Assembly: GCA_020859985.1 (NCBI GenBank)
Contig: JAJBVD010000006.1
Span: forward strand, 1-64,000
DNA from: Clostridiales bacterium
GTDB taxonomy: Bacteria; Bacillota; Clostridia; Lachnospirales; Lachnospiraceae
Direction: 5' to 3'
DNA: 64,000 bases
The stretch's first letter is position 1, and the number at the start of each line of letters is the position of its first letter. Made by a program: the position numbers and the translations under genes. Shown here piece by piece: positions 19,006 to 28,119 of this stretch. Below the pieces are notes generated by a model, which was given only the letters and a program-made list of their open reading frames with translations, made no database searches and had not been told where the DNA came from.

Positions 19006-21123
19006 TTGGCTGGTAGAGAATATCCATTAGAGAGAACCAGAAATATCGGTATCATGGCTCATATCGATGCGGGTAAGACTACATTGACCGAACGTATTCT
19101 GTATTACACCGGTGTGAATTATAAGATCGGTGATACACATGAAGGTACCGCTACAATGGACTGGATGGAGCAGGAACAGGAAAGAGGTATTACTATCACT
19201 TCAGCCGCTACCACCTGCCACTGGACGCTGCAGGAAAACTGCAAGCCGAAGGCTGGCGCTCTGGAGCATCGTATCAATATCATTGATACTCCAGGTCATG
19301 TGGACTTTACTGTAGAGGTTGAGCGTTCTCTTCGTGTACTGGACGGCGCTGTCGGCGTCTTCTGCGCAAAGGGAGGCGTAGAGCCGCAGTCAGAGAATGT
19401 ATGGCGTCAGGCGGATACCTACAATGTTCCTCGTATGGCATTTATTAATAAGATGGATATCATGGGAGCGGATTTCTACGGCGCTGTAGAACAGATCCGC
19501 ACCAGACTGGGCAAGAATGCCATCATCCTTCAGCTGCCGATTGGCAAAGAGGATGAATTCAAGGGCATTATTGACCTGTTTGAGATGAAGGCTTACATCT
19601 ACAATGACGATAAGGGTGAGGATATCACGATCACAGACATTCCGGAGGATATGGCTGAGGATGCGGAGCTTTACCGCGCTGAACTGGTCGAGAAGGTCTG
19701 CGAACTGGATGACGATCTTACCATGATGTATCTGGAAGGCGAAGAGCCGACTACAGAGCAGATGAAAGCCGCGCTTCGGAAAGCGACCTGTGAGTGCACT
19801 GCGGTTCCGGTGTGCTGCGGAAGCGCTTATCGCAACAAGGGCGTACAGAAGATGCTGGACGCTGTGATTGAGTATATGCCGGCACCGACAGATATCCCGC
19901 CGATCAAGGGCACGGATCTGGACGGCAACGAAGTTGTGAGACATTCATCCGACGATGAACCGTTCTCCGCTCTGGCATTCAAGATCATGGCGGATCCGTT
20001 TGTAGGAAAGCTTGCATTCTTCCGCGTATACTCCGGTACGATGAACTCCGGTTCTTATGTACTGAATGCGACGAAGGGCAAAAAAGAGCGTGTGGGACGT
20101 ATCCTGCAGATGCATGCAAACAAGCGTGCTGAGCTGACTAAGGTATATTCCGGAGATATCGCTGCGGCGGTTGGCTTCAAGCTGACGACGACCGGTGATA
20201 CGATTTGTGATGAGCAGCATCCGGTAATCCTCGAGTCCATGGAGTTCCCGGAGCCGGTTATCGAGCTGGCGATCGAGCCGAAGACCAAGGCCGGTCAGGG
20301 CAAGATGGGCGAGGCGCTCGCAAAGCTGGCTGAGGAAGACCCGACCTTCCGTGCTCATACGAATACAGAGACCGGACAGACGATCATCGCCGGTATGGGC
20401 GAGCTTCATCTGGAGATCATCGTAGACCGTCTGCTTCGTGAGTTCAAGGTTGAGGCGAATGTCGGCGCTCCGCAGGTTGCCTATAAGGAGACCTTTACAA
20501 AAGAGGTTACGGTGGACAGCAAGTACGCGAAGCAGTCCGGCGGACGCGGACAGTACGGACACTGTAAGGTTATCTTCACACCGATGGATCCGAACGGAGA
20601 GAAGACCTTTGAATTCGAGTCGACGGTTGTCGGCGGCGCGATTCCGAAGGAATATATCCCGGCAGTCGGAGAAGGTATTGAGGAAGCGGCAAAGGCCGGT
20701 ATCCTCGGCGGGTTCCCGGTACTCGGTGTGCACGCGAATGTCTATGATGGTTCGTTCCATGAGGTCGACTCCAGTGAGATGGCATTCCACATCGCCGGTT
20801 CCCTGGCGTTCAAGGATGCGATGAGACAGGGCAATCCGGTACTGCTTGAGCCGATCATGAGAGTCGAAGTGACGATGCCTGAGGAATACATGGGTGACGT
20901 CATTGGCGACATCAACTCCCGCCGCGGACGTATCGAGGGCATGGATGACCTTGGAGGCGGCAAGATTGTCAGAGGCTTTGTACCGCTGGCAGAGATGTTC
21001 GGCTACTCCACAGACCTTCGTTCCAAGACTCAGGGCCGTGGTAACTACTCGATGTTCTTCGAACGTTACGAGCAGGTACCGAAGTCCGTACAGGAGAAAG
21101 TCTTAAGCGAGAAGTCAAAGTAA
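19006..21123 (+). CDS. fusA: Elongation factor G
   Basis: This 705-residue EF-G catalyses ribosomal translocation with GTP hydrolysis. G-domain motifs are AHIDAGKTT (P-loop), the switch-II element DTPGHVDF and NKMD. The C-terminal domains carry [10 protein letters not shown] and RRGRIEGMD. The start deserves attention: TTG at 19006 lies 7 nt after GAGGAGGA and gives the usual [17 protein letters not shown] terminus. The ATG at 18976 would add 10 acidic residues that include the ribosome binding site itself. It is the third gene of the str operon. Confidence 0.97.
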   Translation: MAGREYPLERTRNIGIMAHIDAGKTTLTERILYYTGVNYKIGDTHEGTATMDWMEQEQERGITITSAATTCHWTLQENCKPKAGALEHRINIIDTPGHVDFTVEVERSLRVLDGAVGVFCAKGGVEPQSENVWRQADTYNVPRMAFINKMDIMGADFYGAVEQIRTRLGKNAIILQLPIGKEDEFKGIIDLFEMKAYIYNDDKGEDITITDIPEDMAEDAELYRAELVEKVCELDDDLTMMYLEGEEPTTEQMKAALRKATCECTAVPVCCGSAYRNKGVQKMLDAVIEYMPAPTDIPPIKGTDLDGNEVVRHSSDDEPFSALAFKIMADPFVGKLAFFRVYSGTMNSGSYVLNATKGKKERVGRILQMHANKRAELTKVYSGDIAAAVGFKLTTTGDTICDEQHPVILESMEFPEPVIELAIEPKTKAGQGKMGEALAKLAEEDPTFRAHTNTETGQTIIAGMGELHLEIIVDRLLREFKVEANVGAPQVAYKETFTKEVTVDSKYAKQSGGRGQYGHCKVIFTPMDPNGEKTFEFESTVVGGAIPKEYIPAVGEGIEEAAKAGILGGFPVLGVHANVYDGSFHEVDSSEMAFHIAGSLAFKDAMRQGNPVLLEPIMRVEVTMPEEYMGDVIGDINSRRGRIEGMDDLGGGKIVRGFVPLAEMFGYSTDLRSKTQGRGNYSMFFERYEQVPKSVQEKVLSEKSK

Positions 21124-21235
21124 GACATCCGCAAGGCAAACCTTTATTCAAAGTAATGGATTTGTAAAATGAGCCATTTGCCGCGGGAGAGCCGCGGCGG
21201 ATGGCAATAAAAGTAATAATATTTGCAAAAAAAAC

Positions 21236-21264
21236 TTGAAAAGACGCACGTTTTGAAATATAAT
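21236..21264 (+). promoter_or_regulatory. Sigma-A promoter of tuf
   Basis: TTGAAA (21236-21241), 17 nt and TATAAT (21259-21264), about 47 nt before the tuf ATG. The gene therefore has its own promoter besides possible read-through from fusA. Confidence 0.88.
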
Positions 21265-21310
21265 CAGAGCAGCGTTTTTAGAAGCATTGTATTGAAGGAG
21301 GAAAATCACA

Positions 21311-22504
21311 ATGGCAAAGGCTAAATTTGAAAGAACGAAACCGCATTGTAACATCGGTACCATCGGTCACGTAGACCATGGTAAGACTACTCTGACAGCG
21401 GCTATCACAAAGGTTCTTTCCCACAGAGTTGCTGGTAACGTAGAGACAAGCTTTGACAACATCGACAAGGCTCCGGAAGAGAGAGAGCGTGGTATCACGA
21501 TTTCTACTGCTCACGTTGAGTATGAGACCAACAACAGACACTACGCACACGTTGACTGCCCAGGCCACGCTGACTATGTAAAGAACATGATCACCGGTGC
21601 TGCACAGATGGACGGCGCTATCCTCGTAGTGGCTGCTACAGATGGTGTTATGGCTCAGACCAAGGAGCACATCCTTCTGTCCCGTCAGGTAGGCGTTCCG
21701 TATATCGTAGTATTCATGAACAAGTGCGATATGGTTGACGATGAGGAGCTTCTTGAGCTGGTAGACATGGAGATTCGTGAGCTGCTCAACGAGTATGAGT
21801 TCCCGGGCGATGACACGCCGATCATTCAGGGTTCTGCTCTGAAGGCTCTGGAAGAGCCGGACGGAGAGTGGGGCGACAAGATTATGGAGCTTATGGATGC
21901 TGTTGACAGCTGGGTTCCGGATCCGCAGCGTGCTACCGATCAGCCGTTCCTTATGCCGGTTGAGGACGTATTCACCATCACAGGCCGTGGTACGGTTGCT
22001 ACAGGCCGTGTAGAGCGTGGTACTCTGAAGCTGAACGAGGAAGTTGAGATCGTTGGTATCAAGGAAGAGATCCAGAAGACAACTGTTACCGGTATCGAGA
22101 TGTTCCGTAAGCTGCTTGACTATGCTCAGGCTGGTGATAACATTGGTGCTCTGCTTCGTGGTATCAGAAGAACAGATATCGAGCGTGGCCAGGTTCTGGT
22201 TAAGCCGGGTAGCATCAAGTGCCACACCAAGTTTACCGCTCAGGTATACGTTCTGACCAAGGATGAGGGTGGCCGTCATACGCCGTTCTTCAACAACTAT
22301 CGTCCGCAGTTCTATTTCAGAACAACTGACGTAACAGGCGTTATCAACCTTCCGGAAGGCACAGAGATGTGCATGCCTGGCGACAACGTTGAGATGACCA
22401 TCGAGCTGATCCACCCGATCGCTATGGAGCAGGGTCTTACGTTCGCTATCCGTGAGGGCGGCCGTACGGTTGGTTCAGGCCGTGTTGCTACGATTATCGA
22501 GTAA
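21311..22504 (+). CDS. tuf: Elongation factor Tu
   Basis: This 397-residue EF-Tu delivers aminoacyl-tRNA to the ribosome as a GTP complex. The P-loop GHVDHGKTT, the switch-[17 protein letters not shown] and NKCD motifs are intact, followed by beta-barrel domains 2 and 3 ending in [15 protein letters not shown]. Length is normal. It has a dedicated promoter, a strong ribosome binding site (AAGGAGG) and a strong terminator, consistent with very high expression. Confidence 0.98.
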   Translation: MAKAKFERTKPHCNIGTIGHVDHGKTTLTAAITKVLSHRVAGNVETSFDNIDKAPEERERGITISTAHVEYETNNRHYAHVDCPGHADYVKNMITGAAQMDGAILVVAATDGVMAQTKEHILLSRQVGVPYIVVFMNKCDMVDDEELLELVDMEIRELLNEYEFPGDDTPIIQGSALKALEEPDGEWGDKIMELMDAVDSWVPDPQRATDQPFLMPVEDVFTITGRGTVATGRVERGTLKLNEEVEIVGIKEEIQKTTVTGIEMFRKLLDYAQAGDNIGALLRGIRRTDIERGQVLVKPGSIKCHTKFTAQVYVLTKDEGGRHTPFFNNYRPQFYFRTTDVTGVINLPEGTEMCMPGDNVEMTIELIHPIAMEQGLTFAIREGGRTVGSGRVATIIE

Positions 22505-22536
22505 TCGAGACTGTAGAGCTATATATTAAGATTTGT

Positions 22537-22572
22537 ACCGCAATCCCTGAAAACAGGGGTTGCGGTTTTTTT
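22537..22572 (+). terminator. Terminator after tuf
   Basis: ACCGCAATCCCTG pairs with CAGGGGTTGCGGT (including one mismatch or wobble), followed by T7. Confidence 0.9.
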
Positions 22573-22599
22573 GTCTATCATTTAGAATAGGACAGAGTA

Positions 22600-22637
22600 T
22601 TTTACTTTACAGGAAGATTCGTTCCTATAAAGTAAAA
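22600..22637 (+). other. Long AT-rich hairpin before the HD-domain gene
   Basis: TTTTACTTTACAGGAA pairs with TTCCTATAAAGTAAAA: a 16-bp stem with one C-A mismatch and a 6-nt loop. It lies about 55 nt before the start codon and shares its AGGAA/TTCCT core with the hairpin at 7638-7662. Confidence 0.6.
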
Positions 22638-22690
22638 ATGCAACGCGAAGGCTAAATGAAGCGACATTCATATGGGAGAGGAGAATCAGA

Positions 22691-23194
22691 ATGTCTGTAT
22701 CAGCAGCTATGACTAAAATGATTCAGTTTTACGCACAGGAATCCGGTCAGAAGAGCCATCATGATATCAACCATTTCCAGAAGGTGTGGGCGTTTGCAAA
22801 GACAATCGGTGAACTGGAACATCTGGATGCGTATACACAGGAGACACTGGAACTCGCGGTCATCGTACATGACATCGCCTGTCCGCTCTGCAGGGAGAAA
22901 TACGGCGATGCGGATGGTCCCCATCAGGAACTGGAAGGACCGTCGATGGCAAGGGCATTTTATGAGGAAATGGGATTGCCAAATGAGCAGTTGGAGCGAA
23001 TCTGCTTCCTGGTCGGTCATCATCATACACTGGATCAAGTAGATGGGCTGGATTATCAGATATTGCTTGAGGCGGACTTTCTTGTGAACGCGGACGAGAG
23101 TCAGGCATGCAGGGAGCAGATTATGCGGTTTCGCGACAGAGTTTTTCGGACAAAAACAGGGATATCGTTATTGAATGACATTTACGGATTGTAG
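22691..23194 (+). CDS. HD-domain phosphohydrolase
   Basis: This 167-residue metal-dependent HD-superfamily protein has an early His-containing motif HHDINHFQKVWAFA (about 23-36), the eponymous His60-Asp61 in VIVHDIACP and a downstream HHH cluster in LVGHHHT, giving a full set of metal ligands. Such single-domain proteins hydrolyse phosphate esters or nucleotides, but the substrate is not predictable. The ribosome binding site is GAGAGGAG. It is separated from tuf by a terminator and a long hairpin. Confidence 0.85.
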   Translation: MSVSAAMTKMIQFYAQESGQKSHHDINHFQKVWAFAKTIGELEHLDAYTQETLELAVIVHDIACPLCREKYGDADGPHQELEGPSMARAFYEEMGLPNEQLERICFLVGHHHTLDQVDGLDYQILLEADFLVNADESQACREQIMRFRDRVFRTKTGISLLNDIYGL

Positions 23195-23245
23195 GGCTTT
23201 GAGGCGGAAAATACAGGCACCAACTCGAGCTATAGTAAATTCGTC

Positions 23246-23271
23246 GTAACTGTGAAGGTATTGAACAGTTA
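23246..23271 (+). repeat. H3 hairpin repeat, copy B
   Basis: GTAACTGT, GAAGGTATTGA, then ACAGTTA: a near-perfect copy with one loop change. It lies 68 nt before the phosphoesterase start, in the same orientation. Confidence 0.85.
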
Positions 23272-23338
23272 GAATCTGCTTTAGTTAGCACTTTATATTA
23301 TTCTATACATGTAAATGTGGAGAGTGAGAGGAGAAGAG

Positions 23339-24082
23339 ATGCGAATTGCAGTACTTTCCGATACGCATGATGTGCTGCGGGAGGAAGTCCTTGAGCAGAT
23401 TCGTCTGGCCGATGCGGTGATCCATGCCGGAGATGTCAGCAAACCGGAGATCGTGGATCGGATCAAAGCCAATCTGAAAAAGGATGCTCACTTTTATTTG
23501 GTGCGCGGCAATGCGGATGGAGAATGGGCAATGCGGATTCCGGATATACTGGAATTGGAACTTGAGCAGGTACGTATTTTTGTAGTACATAACAGGAAGA
23601 AGGCGGTGATTCCGGAGAAGTGTGATATTATTATTTCCGGACATACTCATAAATTTCAGGCAGAAACAGTAGGGGAGCGATTGTGGCTGAATCCGGGTGC
23701 CTGCGGGCGGAGACGTTTTCGTTCGGAATTGTCAATGGCTGTACTGCAAATTGAAGGAAAACGCTGGCAGATAGAGAAAATCAGGATTGGAGTAGAAGAT
23801 GAGTCTGCCGGAAGGAATGAGAATACGATCGCCGCGGCTGATACGCACCGCTCCGGAGGATGCAGTGATCCGATGGAATTGTCATCGGGAGCGCTTCTTC
23901 TTCTGATCTCTGGAATCTTAAAAAGAATGAACAAGGGAAAGACCATTTCGCAGATTGCAGGAGAACTGAATTTAGAGGAATCTTTTGTGGAGGAGATCTG
24001 CAGGATTTACGTCACGCACCCAGGAGTTACCGCAAATGGAATTCTGGATAAGCTGGAAGTAAACCGGCATATAGGAGCCTAA
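23339..24082 (+). CDS. Metallophosphoesterase with C-terminal helical extension
   Basis: The first roughly 150 of 247 residues form a YfcE-like calcineurin phosphoesterase with SDTHD (7-11), AGDVS, RGNADG and SGHTHKF. An additional C-terminal region of about 85 residues follows (from SSGALLLLISGILKRMNKGK), containing KTISQIAGELNLEESFVEEI, which resembles a helix-turn-helix recognition unit. I chose the ATG at 23339, preceded by GAGAGGAGAAGAG; the longer form from 23315 has no ribosome binding site. It is a paralogue of the gene at 4474. The extension is not part of the standard family and might bind nucleic acid or a partner. Confidence 0.82.
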   Translation: MRIAVLSDTHDVLREEVLEQIRLADAVIHAGDVSKPEIVDRIKANLKKDAHFYLVRGNADGEWAMRIPDILELELEQVRIFVVHNRKKAVIPEKCDIIISGHTHKFQAETVGERLWLNPGACGRRRFRSELSMAVLQIEGKRWQIEKIRIGVEDESAGRNENTIAAADTHRSGGCSDPMELSSGALLLLISGILKRMNKGKTISQIAGELNLEESFVEEICRIYVTHPGVTANGILDKLEVNRHIGA

Positions 24083-24171
24083 AATGGGATTATAAGGAAA
24101 CTGTTTAAGTAATAGATAGAGGTGCTTGTAATGAATCTGAGTGGATATAATAATGATAATTGGGAGCAGAA

Positions 24172-24861
24172 ATGACACCGATACAGGAACGGCTTTTTGA
24201 GCTTCAGGATATCAAATATGCGGATTTTCAGAGTAATCTGACGCCGACGCTTTCTCGCGAACGATTTATCGGCGTACGGACGCCGGAGCTTCGTGCGTTG
24301 GCGAAAAAGCTGGCGGCAGTAAGAAAGATTGAGGAGTTTATGAAAGAGCTGCCGCATTTTTATTTTGAAGAGAATCAGCTGCATGCATTTCTGATTGCAG
24401 AGGAAAAGGATTTTTCCGTATGCCTTGCGGAATTGGAACGTTTTTTGCCTTATATTGATAACTGGGCGACCTGCGATCAGCTTTCTCCGGGAGTATTGAA
24501 AAGGGAACCGGAGAAATTGCTTCCTTATATAAAGCGTTGGCTGGATTCTTCTCATATTTATACGGTACGCTTTGGAATTGGCATGCTGATGCGCTATTTC
24601 CTCGATGACCGGTTTGAGGTAAACTATGCGGAGCAAGTGGCGGCAATTCCTTCTGACAGGGATTATTATATCAGCATGATGGTTGCGTGGTATTTTGCAA
24701 CGGCTCTGGCAAAGCAGTATGATGCGATCCTGCCATTTCTGGAAGAAAACAAGCTCGATACGTGGACACATAATAAGACGATTCAGAAAGCGGTGGAGAG
24801 CTATCGGATTCTTCCGGAACGTAAAGCTTATCTGAAAACTCTCAAAAGGCCATCGCACTGA
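24172..24861 (+). CDS. AlkD-like DNA alkylation repair protein
   Basis: This 229-residue all-helical (HEAT-like) protein has the AlkC/AlkD signatures FIGVRTPELRALAKKL, DNWATCDQLSPGVL and WYFATALAKQYD, followed by WTHNKTIQKAVESYRI. The family flips and excises alkylated purines from DNA without a classical pocket. The Asp/Trp-containing NWATCDQ motif corresponds to conserved catalytic-face residues. I chose the ATG at 24172 with GGGAG 5 nt upstream instead of the TTG at 24160. It precedes a tandem repeat array and an MFS transporter. Confidence 0.86.
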   Translation: MTPIQERLFELQDIKYADFQSNLTPTLSRERFIGVRTPELRALAKKLAAVRKIEEFMKELPHFYFEENQLHAFLIAEEKDFSVCLAELERFLPYIDNWATCDQLSPGVLKREPEKLLPYIKRWLDSSHIYTVRFGIGMLMRYFLDDRFEVNYAEQVAAIPSDRDYYISMMVAWYFATALAKQYDAILPFLEENKLDTWTHNKTIQKAVESYRILPERKAYLKTLKRPSH

Positions 24862-24889
24862 AATCGCAATTTTCAGTTTCTATGCGATA

Positions 24890-24970
24890 GGACAAACTCT
24901 ACGATGGATAAACTCTACGATAAGATAAACTCTACAACCAGGATAAATTCTACGATGGGACAAACTATAT
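24890..24970 (+). repeat. Five-copy 17-bp imperfect tandem repeat
   Basis: Units near GATAAACTCTACGAT begin at about 24890, 24906, 24923, 24941 and 24958, with 16-18 bp spacing. The array fills the gap between the AlkD-like gene and the MFS transporter and ends about 20 nt before the transporter start. It could be an array of regulator sites. Confidence 0.75.
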
Positions 24971-24989
24971 CAGATCGGAGAAAAAATGT

Positions 24990-26168
24990 ATGAAATTCAC
25001 TTATAAACACACGGTTTACGCCTGCTTTACCGGCTATGTCGTGCAGGCGATCATCAACAATTTTGCGCCGCTGCTCTTTCTGACGTTTCAGTCGCAGTAT
25101 GGGATTACGCTGGACAAGATCGCACTTTTGACCGGACTGAATTTTGGTGTGCAGCTGCTGATTGACCTGCTCTCTGCGAAGTTTGCGGATCAGATCGGTT
25201 ATCGCCCTTGTGTGATCGGCGCGCATGTTTTTTCAGCAGTGGGGCTGATTCTGCTCACGATTTTGCCAGATCTGCTGCCGAATGCGTATGCGGGGCTTTG
25301 CATCGCTGTGGTCGTCTATGCGATAGGCGGCGGGCTTCTGGAGGTGCTGGTAAGTCCGATCATGGAGGCCTGTCCGGGGGATGAGAAAGCAAAAGCAATG
25401 AGCCTGCTGCACTCGTTTTACTGCTGGGGACATGTCGGGGTTGTCCTGCTTTCCAGTCTGTTTTTTGCTGTATTTGGGATTTCAAACTGGAAAATACTGG
25501 CGCTGATCTGGGCAATCGTACCGATCCTAAACGGGATTTTCTTTGCACGGGTACCGATCGGCTCTCTGCTTGAAGAAGGTGAAGAGGGCTGCAGCATCCG
25601 TCAGCTGGCGTCGATGGGCGCTTTCTGGATTTTTATGCTGCTGATGGCCTGTGCGGGTGCCTGCGAGCAGGCGGTGAGCCAGTGGGCGAGCGCCTATGCG
25701 GAGAGCGGCCTGAAGGTGTCAAAAACGGTCGGCGATCTGGCCGGTCCGCTGCTGTTTGCCGTGACCATGGGCAGCGCCCGGTTGTTTTACGGGAAATTCA
25801 GCGAAAAGATTGACCTGAAGAAGTTTATGTGGATGAGCGGCCTGCTCTGTCTGTGCAGCTATCTGATCATTGGCTTGTCGGCTCTGCCAATTCTGGGATT
25901 TCTGGGATGTGCCCTCTGCGGCCTTTCGGTCGGTATTTTATGGCCTGGCACATTCAGCCTCGGCTCGAAAGGAATTCCCAAAGGCGGGACGGCGATGTTT
26001 GCGCTTTTTGCTCTCGCAGGCGACGTCGGCTGCAGCAGCGGGCCGACTTTTGTCGGCATGATGGCGGAACGGTTCGGCGGTCAGCTGAATCTGGGTATTC
26101 TGGCGGGGATTGTATTTCCAATCCTGCTGCTTGTGGGGCTTGCGCTGGAGAGAAAGATTTCTTTGTAA
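24990..26168 (+). CDS. MFS transporter
   Basis: This 392-residue major facilitator protein has about 12 hydrophobic segments and a central break near SLLEEGEEGCSIRQLAS. The first loop (FADQIGYRPCVIG) resembles the DRxGRR-type motif A. It resembles the FucP/NNP-like sugar-porter group in general form, but I cannot name the substrate. The ribosome binding site CGGAG lies about 9 nt upstream, directly after a tandem repeat array that may hold its regulatory sites. Confidence 0.85.
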   Translation: MKFTYKHTVYACFTGYVVQAIINNFAPLLFLTFQSQYGITLDKIALLTGLNFGVQLLIDLLSAKFADQIGYRPCVIGAHVFSAVGLILLTILPDLLPNAYAGLCIAVVVYAIGGGLLEVLVSPIMEACPGDEKAKAMSLLHSFYCWGHVGVVLLSSLFFAVFGISNWKILALIWAIVPILNGIFFARVPIGSLLEEGEEGCSIRQLASMGAFWIFMLLMACAGACEQAVSQWASAYAESGLKVSKTVGDLAGPLLFAVTMGSARLFYGKFSEKIDLKKFMWMSGLLCLCSYLIIGLSALPILGFLGCALCGLSVGILWPGTFSLGSKGIPKGGTAMFALFALAGDVGCSSGPTFVGMMAERFGGQLNLGILAGIVFPILLLVGLALERKISL

Positions 26169-26223
26169 ATACAGAGAATCGAATTAGAGAAAATTGTCAG
26201 AGCATTAAGAGTGTGGATATATT

Positions 26224-28119
26224 ATGAATGATAAGATACGCGGAATTACACGAAAACTATATCTGGAACTGACGCCGCCGACGGAGGAGGACAACCGTTC
26301 TGCGCAGCGGCGTATTCTGGATGCGATTGAAGTCGGTATAAATACTGGAATAGCTAAAAAATCAAAAGACGCTGGATTTTTTAAACATACCGGGGAGACA
26401 AAGTCAGAGACAGGATTGGCTATGGGAGCTGATGAGGCAGATTGTTCAGTATTTATGAATGGCTGTAGTGTGGATGATTGTGAAAAAACAATGATTCCGT
26501 TGCGCATTCTGCGCACACTGCACCCGTTCTGTGAGGATGCCGACTGGAATCTGACCGTTTCACTAGCGTGGGATGGCTCCTGCTGGCGGGCAGTGGCGCT
26601 GGAGGCGGGAGATACCAGCCATGAGCATTACGGACTTGCGGTGGATCTGGGGAGCACGACGGTGGTGATGCAGCTGGTGGACTGTGAGAGTGGTGAAGTG
26701 ATGGCGCAGGAGAGTGCCTATAATCGGCAGATTGCATTCGGTGAGGACATCCTGACGCGGATTTTTTACAGCAAGGATCAGCCGGAGCGTCTGGAGGAGA
26801 TCCGGCGCACAACGGTGGAGACAATTGTTGCGCTGATGGAGAAGCTGGAGGAGAGGACAGGGATTCCTCTAAGGACGTCTTCCGATACTTTAGAAACAAA
26901 TGCCGCTGAAGAAGACAGTGACGGGAACCGTCCAGGTCGCTGCATCTCCATGGTCGTGGCAGGCAATACCACGATGATACATTTTTTGCTTGGAATGGAT
27001 GCGTTCTGCGTTTTTTCTACGCCATATGCCGTGCAGGCGGATCAGCCGGGATTCCTGTCGGCAAAAGAGCTTGGGATTCCGATACCGGGCTATGTTTTTT
27101 GCTATCCCGGGAAAGCCAACTATCTGGGCGGCGATATTATCAGCGGGATGGTGGCGACCGATATATACCGTAAGGATACGATTTCTCTGTTTTTTGATGT
27201 GGGAACGAACGGCGAGCTGGTCGTCGGGAACCGGGAGTTTTTACTCTGCGGCGCCGGTGCCGCGGGCCCGGCTCTGGAAGGCGGTGTTGTGAAGACTGGC
27301 ATGCGTGCCGCAGAGGGTGCGGTGCAGCATGTGAGGCTGGCCGAAACGGCCGACAACGCAGAAGGAGCTATGGACAGAGACGCTTCGGAATTGGTTCGGA
27401 TAAAAGTAAAGGAAGGCGCGGCGGAAAAACAGTACAGTGTCGTCACAGATGTGATTGGCGGCGGCAGGCCAGAGGGCATCTGTGGCTCCGGGATTATTGA
27501 CTTGATTTCGGAGTTGTTTCTGCATGGGATACTTGACCTGCGGGGCAAACTGGTACCGGAGGCATCGGACGCGGTCGTGTGGTGTGCGGGTACCGAAGAT
27601 TCTCCGGATGACGGAGCAGAGTGTGCTGCAGAAAACGTGGGATGCGGCGGCGATGCGGCCGGGCGGGATGGCGAATACGCGTTTCGGTACGCGCCCGATC
27701 TTTACTTTTACCAGAGTGATATTCACGAATTCATCCGCACAAAGGCGGCCGCTTACACGATGATGGAATATCTGCTCTCAGAGACCGGAATGAGCCTGGA
27801 TGATGTTGGAGATTTTTATATGGCAGGCGCGTTCGGCTCACACGTAGATGTGAATTCCGCAGTCAATATCGGGATGTATCCGGACGTAGATCCGTCGCGG
27901 ATTCACGCGGTGGGAAATACATCGCTGGAGGGCGCACGGAAGCTTTTACTTGACCGCTCTATTGCTGATGAATTACCGGAAATTCTTGACCTGATGACCT
28001 ATGTCCAGTTTGGCGCGGTGGAGGATTTTCTGGAAAAAATGTCAGCGGCTTCTGCGTTGCCGCACACCGATCTGGATCGGTATCCATCGGTGAAAGCCAG
28101 GCTGGCTCAATACGCATAA
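26224..28119 (+). CDS. RACo-like ASKHA ATPase (DUF4445), lacking the ferredoxin domain
   Basis: This 631-residue protein matches the C-terminal part of corrinoid-activation proteins (RACo/RamA). It has the actin-like phosphate motif AVDLGSTT (139-146), GEDILTRIFY, VVAGNTTMIHFLLG, FFDVGTNGELVV, FLLCGAGAAGPALEGG, and the C-terminal FYMAGAFGSHVD and GNTSLEGAR. Typical members reductively activate corrinoid proteins using an N-terminal 2Fe-2S domain; here there is no such Cys cluster, and the first 130 residues correspond only to the linker. Two low-complexity acidic inserts (about 215-235 and 455-480) are unusual. No corrinoid protein or methyltransferase gene is nearby, so the target is unknown. 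Its end overlaps the convergent kinase gene by 13 bp. Confidence 0.82.
   Translation: MNDKIRGITRKLYLELTPPTEEDNRSAQRRILDAIEVGINTGIAKKSKDAGFFKHTGETKSETGLAMGADEADCSVFMNGCSVDDCEKTMIPLRILRTLHPFCEDADWNLTVSLAWDGSCWRAVALEAGDTSHEHYGLAVDLGSTTVVMQLVDCESGEVMAQESAYNRQIAFGEDILTRIFYSKDQPERLEEIRRTTVETIVALMEKLEERTGIPLRTSSDTLETNAAEEDSDGNRPGRCISMVVAGNTTMIHFLLGMDAFCVFSTPYAVQADQPGFLSAKELGIPIPGYVFCYPGKANYLGGDIISGMVATDIYRKDTISLFFDVGTNGELVVGNREFLLCGAGAAGPALEGGVVKTGMRAAEGAVQHVRLAETADNAEGAMDRDASELVRIKVKEGAAEKQYSVVTDVIGGGRPEGICGSGIIDLISELFLHGILDLRGKLVPEASDAVVWCAGTEDSPDDGAECAAENVGCGGDAAGRDGEYAFRYAPDLYFYQSDIHEFIRTKAAAYTMMEYLLSETGMSLDDVGDFYMAGAFGSHVDVNSAVNIGMYPDVDPSRIHAVGNTSLEGARKLLLDRSIADELPEILDLMTYVQFGAVEDFLEKMSAASALPHTDLDRYPSVKARLAQYA

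Noticed and set aside
24890-24970. CRISPR array
   Set aside because: Five imperfect units with 16-18 bp period and no distinct spacers; no cas genes nearby.
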